In this document: positions 32,337-40,741 of the stretch, one piece after another
Layout: each line of letters starts with the position of its first letter
How positions within the stretch are numbered: position 1 is the stretch's first letter
NCBI RefSeq assembly: GCF_000620645.1
Contig: NZ_JIAV01000001.1
Coordinates: 163,225 to 227,224 of the forward strand
DNA length: 64,000 nt
Reading direction: 5' to 3'
DNA from: Nocardioides sp. URHA0032
Lineage (GTDB): Bacteria; Actinomycetota; Actinomycetes; Propionibacteriales; Nocardioidaceae
The notes under the pieces: generated by a model
Seen by the model: only the letters and a program-made list of their open reading frames with translations
Database searches by the model: none
Told to the model about the DNA's origin: nothing
Position numbers and translations under genes: made by a program

Positions 32337-33521
32337 ATGAGCACCCAGTCAGGCTTCGAGCTGTCCCGCGAGCACGAGGAGTTCCGCCGTACCGTCCGCG
32401 ACTTCGCCGAGGCGGAGATCGCGCCGCACGCCGCGCGGTGGGACCGCGACCACCACTTCCCGGTCGACGTGGTGCGGAAGATGGGCGCCCTCGGCCTGTT
32501 CGGCCTGACGGCTCCCGAGGAGTTCGGCGGCATGGGCGAGGACGGCGACTTCACCAGCCTCTGCGTCGCGATCGAGGAGATCGGTCGCGTCGACCAGTCG
32601 ATGGGCATCACGCTCGAGGCCGCGGTCGGCCTCGGCATCAACCCGATCCTCACCTTCGGCACCGCGGAGCAGCAGCAGGCCTGGCTGCCCGACCTGGTCG
32701 CCGGCACCACCCTGGCCGGCTTCGGGCTGACGGAGCCCGGCGCGGGCTCCGACGCCGGCGCCACGAAGACCCGGGCAGTGCTCGAGAACGGCGAGTGGGT
32801 CGTGAACGGCGCGAAGCAGTTCATCACCAACTCGGGCTCCGAGATCACCAGCCTGGTCACGGTCACCGCGCGCACCGGCGAGCGGGAGGACGGCCGGCCC
32901 GAGATCAGCACGATCATCGTGCCGAGCGGCACGCCCGGCTTCATCGCCGAGAAGGCCTACGACAAGCTCGGCTGGCACGCCTCCGACACCCACCCGCTGT
33001 CCTTCCAGGACGTGCGGGTCCCCGAGGCCAACCTGCTCGGTGAGCGTGGCCGCGGCTACGCGCAGTTCCTGGCCACGCTCGACGACGGCAGGGTCGCGAT
33101 CGCGGCGCTCGCCGTCGGCTGCATCCAGGCCTGCCTCGAGATGAGCCTGGCGTACGCCGGGGACCGGCAGACGTTCGGCGGGCCCATCGGGCGCAAGCAG
33201 GGAGTCGCCTTCCAGGTCGCCGACCTCGAGGTGATGCTGCACGCCAGCCGGATGCTCACCTACCGGGCCGCGGCCATGAAGGACGGCGGCGCCCCGATGA
33301 AGGACTTCAAGCAGGCGGCCGCCGTCGCCAAGCTCTACGCCACGGAGTCGGCCGTGACCGCGACCCGGATCGCCACCCAGGTGTTCGGCGGCTACGGCTT
33401 CATGGAGGAGTACCCGGTCGCGCGGTTCTACCGGGACGCGAAGGTCCTGGAGATCGGGGAGGGCACCTCGGAGGTGCAGCGGATGCTGATCGCCCGGGGT
33501 CTCGGCCTGCCCGTCGAGTGA
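32337..33521 (+). CDS. Acyl-CoA dehydrogenase (FadE25-like)
   Basis: A 394-residue flavoprotein that forms the alpha-beta double bond of acyl-CoAs. Family signatures are present: FGLTEPGAGSDAG, the FAD/substrate loop FITNSGSE, the Arg in DRQTFGGPIGRKQGVAFQVAD, and FGGYGFMEEYPVARFYRDAKVLEIGEGTSEVQRMLIAR, with the catalytic Glu in EIGEGTSE or in the neighbouring YPVARFYRD segment by family alignment. The length is standard. ATG 32337 matches a leaderless start; ATG 32328 overlaps the -10. It neighbours the carboxylase alpha subunit, as fadE25 lies near accA3 and accD5 in mycobacteria, pointing to branched- or short-chain substrates. Confidence 0.94.
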   Translation: MSTQSGFELSREHEEFRRTVRDFAEAEIAPHAARWDRDHHFPVDVVRKMGALGLFGLTAPEEFGGMGEDGDFTSLCVAIEEIGRVDQSMGITLEAAVGLGINPILTFGTAEQQQAWLPDLVAGTTLAGFGLTEPGAGSDAGATKTRAVLENGEWVVNGAKQFITNSGSEITSLVTVTARTGEREDGRPEISTIIVPSGTPGFIAEKAYDKLGWHASDTHPLSFQDVRVPEANLLGERGRGYAQFLATLDDGRVAIAALAVGCIQACLEMSLAYAGDRQTFGGPIGRKQGVAFQVADLEVMLHASRMLTYRAAAMKDGGAPMKDFKQAAAVAKLYATESAVTATRIATQVFGGYGFMEEYPVARFYRDAKVLEIGEGTSEVQRMLIARGLGLPVE

Positions 33522-33524
33522 GCG

Positions 33525-33555
33525 TTGACCTCAAGCGCGGTTGAGCTCCTAGGCT
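33525..33555 (+). promoter_or_regulatory. SoxR-like box and promoter
   Basis: -35 TTGACC (33525-33530), 19-bp spacer, -10 TAGGCT (33550-33555). The spacer start carries CTCAAGCGCGGTTGAG (33530-33545), with perfect CTCAA/TTGAG arms. SoxR boxes are CCTCAAG...CTTGAGG with exactly this spacing. The -10 ends 7 nt before ATG 33563. Confidence 0.7.
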
Positions 33556-33562
33556 CGCCGCC

Positions 33563-34234
33563 ATGGACATCTCCGTGCTCGGCACCGGGGCGGTCGGCCG
33601 TGCTGTCGCCGGCCGCCTCGACGACCTCGGCCACCACGTCACGATGGCGACCCGGGACCCGGAGGCGACCTCCGGCCGTGAGGACCACGCGGGGTGGGCG
33701 GCGGCACACCCCGGCGTCCGGCTCGTCGCGTTCGCCGATGCGGGGGCCGACGCCGACCTGGTCGTGAACGCGCTCGGCGGCGACGTCGCCGAAGGGGTCC
33801 TGGCCGAGGTCGGGGAGGGGCTGGCGGGTCGGGTCCTGCTCGACATCTCGAACCCGCTCGACCACAGCCAGGGGTTCCCGCCCCGGCTCTTCGTGAAGGA
33901 CGACGACTCGCTGGCCGAGCGGATCCAGCGAGCCCACGCGGAGGCCCGGGTCGTGAAGGCCCTCAACACCATGAACAGCGCCGTGATGGTCGACCCGGCC
34001 CGGCTGGGGGAGGAGACCACGGTCTTCGTCTCGGGTGACGACCAGCACGCCAAGGCCACGGTGGTGGGGCTGCTGCGGGAGCTCGGGCACACCGACGTGA
34101 TCGACCTCGGCGGGCTCGAGACGGCGCGCGGCGCGGAGATGTTCCTCCCGCTCTGGGTGCGGACGGCCCTCGCGCTCGGCGGCTCCGACTTCAACATCAA
34201 GGTGGTGCGGGGCCCGTCGCTGCTCGACGCGTAG
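33563..34234 (+). CDS. NADP/F420-binding oxidoreductase of the NADPH:F420 reductase family
   Basis: A 223-residue Rossmann protein. The dinucleotide-binding GTGAVG is at residues 7-12, preceded by ISVL and followed by the NADP-selective TRDPEAT loop. VVNALGG, LLDISNPLD, VVKALNTMNSAVM and VSGDDQHAK match the F420-dependent NADP reductase family (PF03807), often annotated NAD(P)-binding oxidoreductase. The electron acceptor cannot be fixed. A SoxR-type promoter immediately upstream suggests induction by redox-cycling compounds, which fits a role in NADPH-dependent reduction. Confidence 0.85.
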   Translation: MDISVLGTGAVGRAVAGRLDDLGHHVTMATRDPEATSGREDHAGWAAAHPGVRLVAFADAGADADLVVNALGGDVAEGVLAEVGEGLAGRVLLDISNPLDHSQGFPPRLFVKDDDSLAERIQRAHAEARVVKALNTMNSAVMVDPARLGEETTVFVSGDDQHAKATVVGLLRELGHTDVIDLGGLETARGAEMFLPLWVRTALALGGSDFNIKVVRGPSLLDA

Positions 34235-34257
34235 GCCCAGCGGCTAGCCTTGGACGC

Positions 34258-34884
34258 ATGTCTCACCGGTGGCGTCGCCTCCTCACCGAGGTGTACCGGT
34301 TCCTCGCCGTCGGTGGTGTCGCGACGGTGGTCGCGTTCCTGATCTTCAACTTCCTCGTGTACGGGTTCGCCACGGGGTACGACGCCCCGCTGTCCGGCCA
34401 GCCCTACCTGGCCTACGCGATCGCGAACATCGTCGGCATGGCGGTCAGCTACCGGGGCAGCCGGAGCTGGGTGTTCAAGGACCGCCCGCCCCGCACCGCC
34501 GACGGCGGCCGGCTGATGTTCATCGCGATCAACCTGGGCACGATGCTGATCCCGATGGCGTGCCTGTGGGTCAGCCGCAACGTGCTCGGGCAGGACGACC
34601 CGTTCTCGGACAACATCGCCGCGAACGTGATCGGCCTCTTCCTCGCCATGGTGGCGCGGTTCTACCTGTTCCGCACCCTGGTCTTCCGCCGGCCGGTCCA
34701 CCTCGCCGAGCTCAAGCAGCACCCCATGCAGGTCTTCGAGCTCAGCGAGCTGCGGATGGACACCGGCCCGATCGTGCTGCCGCCCGACCTGCCGGACGGG
34801 CTGGCGGACGGGCTGGTGGATCGGGTCATGGACGGGTCCACAGCTCCGTCCACGAGTGACCCAGCTCCGCGGCGAGCTCCCTGA
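34258..34884 (+). CDS. GtrA-family membrane protein
   Basis: A 208-residue protein with four transmembrane segments in the GtrA pattern: FLAVGGVATVVAFLIFNFLVYGF, AYAIANIVGMAVSYRGSRSWVFKD, FIAINLGTMLIPMACLWVSRNVLG and NIAANVIGLFLAMVARFYLFRTLVF. GtrA proteins flip lipid-linked sugars or assist cell-envelope glycosylation; the mycobacterial relative of this locus (Rv3277) is in the same place relative to purK, birA and accD5. The cytoplasmic tail is about 50 residues. A -10 TAGCCT (34245-34250) ends 7 nt upstream of ATG. The 3' end overlaps the convergent Maf gene by 59 bp. Confidence 0.88.
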   Translation: MSHRWRRLLTEVYRFLAVGGVATVVAFLIFNFLVYGFATGYDAPLSGQPYLAYAIANIVGMAVSYRGSRSWVFKDRPPRTADGGRLMFIAINLGTMLIPMACLWVSRNVLGQDDPFSDNIAANVIGLFLAMVARFYLFRTLVFRRPVHLAELKQHPMQVFELSELRMDTGPIVLPPDLPDGLADGLVDRVMDGSTAPSTSDPAPRRAP

Positions 34885-35428
34885 CCAGCGGCAGGCTCAC
34901 CCCGACCACGTTGTGGTGGTCGCCCTCGATGCCGGTGACGAACGCGCCACCGAGACCGTCGACCGTGAACGCCCCGGCCACCTCGAGCGGCTCGCCGGTC
35001 GCGACGTACGCCGCCACCTCCTCGTCGGTGACGTCGGCGAAGTGCACGGTCGTCGAGGCGGTCGCGGCGGCGACCCGGCCGGTCGCGGTGTCGCGCAGGC
35101 AGTGACCGGTGCGCAGGATCCCGGTGCGTCCGCGCATCGCGTGCCAGCGGCGTACCGCCTCGTCGGCGTCGCCGGGCTTGCCCAGTGCCTCGCCGTCGAG
35201 GTCGAGCACCGAGTCGCAGCCCAGCACCAGCGCGCCCGCCGGCACCTCGTCCCGCGCGGCGACCGCCGCGCACTTGAGCTCGGCGAGCTGCAGCGCGAGC
35301 TCGGCCGGAGGCAGGCCGTCGAGCCGGGACTCGTCCACGCCGGAGACGATCACCACCGGGTCGATGCCGGCGTTGCGGAGGGTCTGGAGGCGGGCGGGGG
35401 AGGCCGAGGCGAGGACGAGCTGGGTCAC
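34826..35428 (-). CDS. maf: Maf-family nucleotide pyrophosphatase
   Basis: A 200-residue nucleoside triphosphate pyrophosphatase that removes non-canonical or excess NTPs (dTTP/UTP or modified pyrimidines in characterised members). The signature SASPAR at residues 8-13, the ELALQLAELKCAAVA helix, the acidic LGCDSVLDLDG metal site and AGAFTVDGLGGAFV near residue 150 are all present. GTG 35428 overlaps the stop of a TetR gene (GTGA). In M. tuberculosis maf (Rv3282) lies between accE5 and accA3, which agrees with the core block here. Confidence 0.93.
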   Translation of the reverse strand: MTQLVLASASPARLQTLRNAGIDPVVIVSGVDESRLDGLPPAELALQLAELKCAAVAARDEVPAGALVLGCDSVLDLDGEALGKPGDADEAVRRWHAMRGRTGILRTGHCLRDTATGRVAAATASTTVHFADVTDEEVAAYVATGEPLEVAGAFTVDGLGGAFVTGIEGDHHNVVGVSLPLVRELAAELGHSWTELWTRP

Positions 35429-36018
35429 GCGCCCGATTCAAGCAGTTCGAGCGCGTCGCCGAAGGCGCAGGCCGCGAGCACGCTCAGCGGGTCGTCCGGC
35501 GTCATGTGGTCGGCGGCCCCGATCGAGAGCATCACGTTGAGCAGCATCCCGTGGGCGACGAAGTCCCGGCACCGTTCGTCGTCCCAGCCGGTGCGCCTGA
35601 TGGTCTCGAACACCTCCCCCATGCAGCGCCGGGCGGCGGCCGCGATCTCCGGGACCCCGGCGCTGGAGAAGCCGTGCATCTGGACCTGCAGGAAGTCGTG
35701 GTCGGCGAGCAGCTCGGCGTAGGCGATGCCCATCCGGGCCTTGTCGTCCTCGCTCTCCGGGTCGAAGGGGCCCGCGTCGAGGACCTCCTCGAAGGCCGCC
35801 TTGATCCGGTCGGCGGAGCGCTCGAACACCTCGAGGAACAGCTCGAGCTTGGTGCCGAACATGCGCACGACGTACGGCTGGGAGATTCCGGCCTCGCGGG
35901 CGACGGCGTCGGTGCTGGTGCCGTGGTAGCCGCCGCGGGCGAAGGCACGCGTCGCGGCCTGGAGGATCAGCTCGCGGCGGTCCTCGGCGTTCATCCGCGG
36001 GGCCGGGGGAGAGTTCAT
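35425..36018 (-). CDS. TetR/AcrR-family transcriptional regulator
   Basis: A 197-residue repressor: N-terminal helix-turn-helix LILQAATRAFARGGYHGTSTDAVAREAGISQPYVVRMFGTKLELFLEVFE, then a ligand domain. ATG 36018 is chosen because a -10 TAACAT (36026-36031) ends 7 nt upstream. It diverges from a drug-efflux MFS gene, and the gap holds a long inverted repeat, the usual layout of a self-regulating repressor that controls an exporter. It also overlaps maf at its 3' end (GTGA). Confidence 0.9.
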   Translation of the reverse strand: MNSPPAPRMNAEDRRELILQAATRAFARGGYHGTSTDAVAREAGISQPYVVRMFGTKLELFLEVFERSADRIKAAFEEVLDAGPFDPESEDDKARMGIAYAELLADHDFLQVQMHGFSSAGVPEIAAAARRCMGEVFETIRRTGWDDERCRDFVAHGMLLNVMLSIGAADHMTPDDPLSVLAACAFGDALELLESGA

Positions 36019-36037
36019 GGTTGACATGTTATCAGTC

Positions 36038-36067
36038 GATTACTTACTGTCGTCGCCAGTAGTAATC
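36038..36067. promoter_or_regulatory. Inverted-repeat operator between tetR and the MFS exporter
   Basis: GATTACTTACTG (36038-36049) faces CAGTAGTAATC (36057-36067); the arms match apart from one extra T. The 7-nt centre is TCGTCGC-like and the region is AT-rich for this genome. It probably binds the adjacent TetR protein. Confidence 0.65.
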
Positions 36068-36094
36068 ATTCAATGCCTACCTTCGGAGGTCGCG

Positions 36095-37531
36095 ATGACC
36101 GCACTCGACACAGCACCCGCCGCTCCGGTCGACGTCGGCCCTACCCGCGGCTGGCACGTGCCGGTCTGGCTCGCGGTGGTGGCGGCGTCCGTCCCGATGT
36201 TCATGGCGACTCTGGACAACCTGGTGATGACCAGCGCCCTCCCGGTGATCCGCGCCGACCTGGGCTCGTCGGTCGGCCAGCTCTCCTGGTTCGTGAACGC
36301 GTACACGCTGTCCTTCGCGACGTTCATGCTCCCGGCCGCGACCCTGGGTGACCGGCTCGGCCGGCGCCGGATGATGCTGGTCGGGCTGACGGTCTTCACG
36401 CTCGCGTCCATCGCCTCGGCGCTGAGCACCACCTCGGAGGCGCTGATCGCCGCCCGGGCCGTGCAGGGCCTCGGCGCGGCCGCGATCATGCCGCTCTCGC
36501 TGACCCTGCTCGCCTCCGCCGTGCCGCCCGCGAGGCGGGCCGCCGCGATCGGGATCTGGGGAGGCGTCAGCGGCCTCGGCGTCGCGCTCGGCCCGGTCAT
36601 CGGCGGCGCCGTGGTCGAGGGCGTCAGCTGGCAGGCCATCTTCTGGCTCAACGTGCCCGTCGCCCTGGTGGCCGGTCCGCTGCTGCTGCTCGCGATCCGC
36701 GAGTCGCGCGGCACCTGGCAGAGGCTCGACGTGGCGGGGGTGCTGATGCTCGGTGGCGCCGTGTTCCTCGGCGTCTGGGGCATCGTGCACGGGAACGACG
36801 ACGGCTGGAGCGACCCGCGCGTGCTGGTGCCGCTGGTGGTCGCCGCGCTGCTGCTCCCGGCGTACGTCCTCTGGGCTCGCGGCCGCTCGTACGCCGTGCT
36901 CCCGCTCCGGCTGTTCTCCTCGCGCAACTTCTCGGTGGCGAACGTGATCGCCCTGTTCTTCACGATCGGCATGTTCGGCACCGTGTTCCTGCTCGCCCAG
37001 TACCTCCAGATCGTGCAGGGCTACACCCCGCTCGAGGCGGGCGTCCGGACGCTGCCGTGGACCGCGGCCCCGATGGTGGTCGCGCCGATCGCCGGGGCGC
37101 TCGCCCCGCGGGTGGGGCTGCGGCCGCTGCTGTCGATCGGCCTGGTGATGCAGACGGCATCCCTGGTGTGGTTCGCGGTGCTGACCGAGACCGGCGCGGC
37201 GTACCCGGCGTTCGTGCCGGCGCTGCTGCTGGCCGGGGTCGGGATGGGCCTGACCTTCGCCCCGATGGCGACCGCCGTGCTCGACGGCTTGCCGGACAGT
37301 GACTTCGCGATCGCCAGCTCGGCCAACTCGACGGTCCGCGAGTTCGGCGTCGCGATCGGTGTCGCCCTGCTGACCGCGGTGTTCCTGGCCAACGGCGGCG
37401 AGCTGACGCCGTTCGGGTACGACGGTGCGATCGGCCCGGCGCTGCTCACCGGTGCCGCCGCCGTGGCGATCGCGGCGGTCGCCAGCGCCTTCGCCCCGGG
37501 TCGCGGGAAGGCAGTCTCGCCTCGGGCATGA
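36095..37531 (+). CDS. MFS drug/proton antiporter, DHA2 (EmrB/QacA) family
   Basis: A 478-residue exporter with 14 predicted transmembrane segments. DHA2 signatures: segment 1 Asp in MFMATLDNLVMTSALPVIRADLG, motif A as LGDRLGRRRMMLVG, and motif C as GVALGPVIGGAVVEGVSWQAIFWLNVPVAL. C-terminal segments include IASSANSTVREFGVAIGVAL. ATG 36095 has CGGAGG 5-10 nt upstream. It is probably repressed by the divergent TetR; substrates of this class are lipophilic cations, dyes or antibiotics. Confidence 0.92.
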   Translation: MTALDTAPAAPVDVGPTRGWHVPVWLAVVAASVPMFMATLDNLVMTSALPVIRADLGSSVGQLSWFVNAYTLSFATFMLPAATLGDRLGRRRMMLVGLTVFTLASIASALSTTSEALIAARAVQGLGAAAIMPLSLTLLASAVPPARRAAAIGIWGGVSGLGVALGPVIGGAVVEGVSWQAIFWLNVPVALVAGPLLLLAIRESRGTWQRLDVAGVLMLGGAVFLGVWGIVHGNDDGWSDPRVLVPLVVAALLLPAYVLWARGRSYAVLPLRLFSSRNFSVANVIALFFTIGMFGTVFLLAQYLQIVQGYTPLEAGVRTLPWTAAPMVVAPIAGALAPRVGLRPLLSIGLVMQTASLVWFAVLTETGAAYPAFVPALLLAGVGMGLTFAPMATAVLDGLPDSDFAIASSANSTVREFGVAIGVALLTAVFLANGGELTPFGYDGAIGPALLTGAAAVAIAAVASAFAPGRGKAVSPRA

Positions 37532-37532
37532 T

Positions 37533-38534
37533 GTGCCGGTGCCCCTCCACCTCCGCCGGCTCGCGGCCGGGCTGCTGTCCTGCGCACTGCTGGCCGGGTG
37601 CGACGGCGGGGGCTCCGAGGGGCAGCCGGCCGACACCCGCGACCCGCAGTCGGTGAACCGGTACGCCGACGCCGCGGGCTACGCGGACCCCGACTCGCCG
37701 GCGGCACAGGCCGCCGCGCGGGCGAAGAAAGACGGCGAAACCGAGGCCGAGGCGGTCTTCGAGCGCCTCGCCACCACGCCGAGCAGCATCTGGCTGACCC
37801 CCGAGCAGTACCCGGCCGGTCAGCTCGGCGCCTTCGTCTCGCACGTGGTGGAGGTGGCCGCAGATGCCGGCCAGGTGCCGACGTTCGTCGTCTACGGCAT
37901 CCCCGACCGCGACTGCACCGGCGGGTTCTCCCAGGGTGGGCTGCCCGCCGACGACTACGGCCCCTGGGTGCAGGAGATCGCCGATGCCGCCGCGGCGGGG
38001 CCCTCCGTCGTGGTCGTCGAGCCGGATGCCGTGGCGTCCAGCCTCGAGTGCGCGCACCGCGAGGAGCGGATCCGGCTGATCGCCGACGCCGTCACGCGGT
38101 TCGACGACGCGGGGGTCACGACGTACGTCGACGGCGGCCACTCGAACTGGGTCGACCCGGACAAGCTCGCGCCGCTGCTGGAGCAGGTGGGGGTCGAGGA
38201 CGTGCGCGGCTTCGCCAGCAACGTCTCGAACTACCAGTCGGACAGCGACGAGCGGAAGTACGACGAGAAGCTCAGTGGCCTGCTGAACGGCGCGCACTAC
38301 GTCATCGACACCGGCCGCAACGGCAACGGCTCCACGGAGAGCTGGTGCAACCCGTCGGACCGGGCCTACGGCACCGACCCGGCCGCCGCGCCGGCCGGCG
38401 ACGCGGCGCACCTGGACGCCTATGTCTGGGTGAAGCCGCCCGGCGAGAGCGACGGCGAGTGCGGCGGCGGTCCGCCGGCCGGTGAGTTCTGGCCGGAGCG
38501 CGCTCTGGCGATGGCGGCGTCGTCCGGGTGGTGA
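37533..38534 (+). CDS. GH6-family glycoside hydrolase, lipoprotein
   Basis: A 333-residue protein. The N-terminal LRRLAAGLLSCALLAGC is a lipoprotein signal, so it is tethered to the outer face of the membrane. The rest is a GH6 catalytic domain, as in endoglucanases and cellobiohydrolases: SIWLTPEQYP, VVYGIPDRDCTGGFSQGG, the signature VVVVEPDAVA, VDGGHSNWVD, IDTGRNGNG and the base-region VWVKPPGESDGEC. Asp residues in the RDC and EPDA motifs are the expected acid/base set. There is no cellulose-binding domain. GTG 37533 starts 2 nt after the MFS stop; GTG 37539 is an alternative. The role may be cell-wall or small glucan processing. Confidence 0.9.
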   Translation: MPVPLHLRRLAAGLLSCALLAGCDGGGSEGQPADTRDPQSVNRYADAAGYADPDSPAAQAAARAKKDGETEAEAVFERLATTPSSIWLTPEQYPAGQLGAFVSHVVEVAADAGQVPTFVVYGIPDRDCTGGFSQGGLPADDYGPWVQEIADAAAAGPSVVVVEPDAVASSLECAHREERIRLIADAVTRFDDAGVTTYVDGGHSNWVDPDKLAPLLEQVGVEDVRGFASNVSNYQSDSDERKYDEKLSGLLNGAHYVIDTGRNGNGSTESWCNPSDRAYGTDPAAAPAGDAAHLDAYVWVKPPGESDGECGGGPPAGEFWPERALAMAASSGW

Positions 38535-38600
38535 GACTCTCCGGCAAGTCCCGACACACCTCCGGCCCGTCCACCGGGGGCCGTTGTTAGCATTCGCCCC

Positions 38601-39722
38601 ATGCAGCCGGGCAACGACTGGGTGGCGGTCATCATCGAGGACGATCCCGATGTACGCGACCTCATCGACATCGTGCTCACCCAGTCCGGCTTCCGCACGG
38701 TGGTGACCGAGAACGGCCCCGAGGGCGTGGAGGCGGTGCGGCAGCACAACCCGCTGATCACGACCCTCGACGTCAACATGCCCGGCATGGACGGCTTCGC
38801 GGTGGCCAAGCGGCTGCGCGAGTTCAGCAGCACCTACCTGATCATGATCACCGCGCTGGCGGACGAGATCGACGTCGTCCAGGGCTTCGAGGCCGGCGCC
38901 GACGACTACCTGGTCAAGCCGTTCCGGCCGCGCGAGCTCCGCGCCCGTGCCGACTCGATGCTGCGCCGGCCGCGCACCCGCTTCGACACTCCGGCCGGCT
39001 GGGCCGAGGGCACCGACGCCGCCGAGCAGGCCGCCCCGGAGCCGCAGGAGGAGTCCTGGGCGGCGCAGGCCGCGCGGGACCTGACCGCGAACGCGCCGCT
39101 CCCGCCGCTCCACGAGCAGCCCGCCCCGCAGCCGCCGGCCCCGCAGCCCCCCACCCCACAGGCGGAGTACGAGCAGCCGGCGCCCGCGCCGCAACAGCCG
39201 GCGTACGAGGAGCCGCAGCCGCCGGCGCCGGTGCCGGTGCCGGTGCCGCCGCCGCAGTACCAGCAGCCGGTGGCGCCCGCGTCGCAGCAGTACCAGCCGG
39301 CCCCGCCGCCCCAGCACGTGCAGCAGCCCGCACCGCAGTCCCATCAGCCGGTCCCTCCGGACCCCGCCGCGCACGGCGCCCCGCCGAACCAGGGCGGCTG
39401 GACCCGCTTCAACGGCCTCGCGCTGAACAACGAGACGCGGGTCGTCACCGTCAACGGGGCTGCGGTCGACCTGACCCGGACCGAGTTCGACCTGCTCGCG
39501 TCGCTGCTCAGCACCGGTCGGCGGGTCCGATCGAAGGCGGACCTGGTGCTGACGATGCGCGGCCAGCAGTACGTCACGTCGTACTTCGTCAACGAGGCCG
39601 ACAAGCGCTCGGTCGAGGTCCATATCGCGAACCTCCGCCGCAAGATCGGCGACGACGCGGGCACCCCGAGGTTCATCGAGACCGTCCGCGGCGTCGGCTA
39701 TCGGCTGGCCGAGGCGGCCTGA
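38601..39722 (+). CDS. OmpR-type response regulator with a long Pro/Gln/Ala linker
   Basis: A 373-residue regulator. Receiver domain (residues 8-120) with Asp57 in TLDVNMPGMDG, acidic pair near 14-15 and Lys106 in YLVKPF. C-terminal winged helix (about 267-371): LNNETRVVTVNGAAVDLTRTEFDLLASLL, then the recognition region DKRSVEVHIANLRRKIGDD and FIETVRGVGYRL. Between them is an unusually long linker (about 125-266) full of PAPQP, QQPAP and VPVPVPPP stretches; normal linkers are 5-20 residues. A -10 TAGCAT (38588-38593) ends 7 nt before ATG 38601. No histidine kinase is adjacent. Confidence 0.92.
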   Translation: MQPGNDWVAVIIEDDPDVRDLIDIVLTQSGFRTVVTENGPEGVEAVRQHNPLITTLDVNMPGMDGFAVAKRLREFSSTYLIMITALADEIDVVQGFEAGADDYLVKPFRPRELRARADSMLRRPRTRFDTPAGWAEGTDAAEQAAPEPQEESWAAQAARDLTANAPLPPLHEQPAPQPPAPQPPTPQAEYEQPAPAPQQPAYEEPQPPAPVPVPVPPPQYQQPVAPASQQYQPAPPPQHVQQPAPQSHQPVPPDPAAHGAPPNQGGWTRFNGLALNNETRVVTVNGAAVDLTRTEFDLLASLLSTGRRVRSKADLVLTMRGQQYVTSYFVNEADKRSVEVHIANLRRKIGDDAGTPRFIETVRGVGYRLAEAA

Positions 39723-39769
39723 GGCATCGTCCGCGGCTTCGCCTGCGGGCTGTGTCGGGGCCGTCGAGA

Positions 39770-40570
39770 ATGTCCGACGTGTCCCGGATCCTGAGCAGTG
39801 CGACGGTCGTCGCGATCGTCTCGTTCGCCCTGGCGGCGCCCGGCGCGGCGTACGCCGACCGCTGGTCCGCGCCCGACGGCAGCGGTGACGTCGCCGGCTG
39901 GCACTTCGACCCGGATCCGGCCCCGTGCGGCACGTTCACCGACATCGACGGATCGGCCGACGCCAACGACGACATCACCGGGCTGACCGTCCGGCACACG
40001 CCGCGGGCGGTGCAGGTGGTGGTCCGGTTCCGCGACCTCTCGCCGAGGCTCGAGCAGTCGGTGTCGCTCCACCTCGCCGTGCCGGAGATCCGGGGCTGGA
40101 CGGTCGACGTCGACCGGTTCCGCGCCCGGTCGGGGAAGTTCCGCGTCCTGGACTTCATGGCACGCGAGCTCCGCGAACCGGACCCGGAGGACTCCGACGA
40201 GTGTGGCAGTGTCTCCGTGGTCGTGTCGGAGGGTGCCTGCCGGACGCACCCGGTCTTCGACTTCGCCGCCGACACCGTCCGGGTGACCGTGCCGCGGCAC
40301 TGCCTGCGCGACCCGGAGTGGGTCGGCGTCGGTGCCGCCGCCAGCGCATGGGTCGACCCCGACGATCCCGACGACCCGACGTACGGCGGGTTCTGGGACG
40401 AGTGGGGCACTCCTGAGGAAGGTGCGTCGACGTGGCTCCCGCCGTTCGGACCGGAGGTGCCCGCCGCACCCGGTGCGACGGTCGGCGGCGCCGGTTCCGC
40501 ACGGATGACCAGCGGACAGCGCGAGTACGCGGTCCAGCCGGGGATCCCGGTCCGGCACCCAGCACTCTGA
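39770..40570 (+). CDS. Exported protein of unknown function
   Basis: A 266-residue protein. A signal peptide (SRILSSATVVAIVSFALAAPGAAYADR) is followed by an acidic soluble part with strands such as ITGLTVRHTPRAVQVVVRFRDLSPRL, SVSLHLAVPEIRGWTVDVDRF and VTVPRHCLRDPEWVGVGAAASAWVDPDDPDD. Four Cys residues (CGTFTD, ECGSV, EGACR and HCLRD) would suit two disulfides. The pattern resembles secreted beta-rich domains of unassigned function; I recognise no family. ATG 39770 is preferred to GTG 39752. Confidence 0.7.
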   Translation: MSDVSRILSSATVVAIVSFALAAPGAAYADRWSAPDGSGDVAGWHFDPDPAPCGTFTDIDGSADANDDITGLTVRHTPRAVQVVVRFRDLSPRLEQSVSLHLAVPEIRGWTVDVDRFRARSGKFRVLDFMARELREPDPEDSDECGSVSVVVSEGACRTHPVFDFAADTVRVTVPRHCLRDPEWVGVGAAASAWVDPDDPDDPTYGGFWDEWGTPEEGASTWLPPFGPEVPAAPGATVGGAGSARMTSGQREYAVQPGIPVRHPAL

Positions 40571-40577
40571 CGTGGAC

Positions 40578-40616
40578 CGTCCCGCCACCCCTGCATGAGG
40601 GGGGCGGGACGTTTGT
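40578..40616 (+). terminator. Intrinsic terminator
   Basis: Arms CGTCCCGCC (40578-40586) and GGCGGGACG (40603-40611) pair perfectly around an inner CCCCT/AGGGG stem with loop GCATG, and TTTGTG follows. It begins 8 nt after the stop of the exported protein at 40570. Confidence 0.75.
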
Positions 40617-40741
40617 GCCTCGACCGCGGTGACCCCCGAGTCCTCACGGCCGCTGCGCAGGTGCGTAGTGCCCGGCGCGACCCGCGCGCAAACCCGGCCG
40701 GCCGGCAACTTCTCGCGTCCCGACATCGTCCACGGAGCGTG

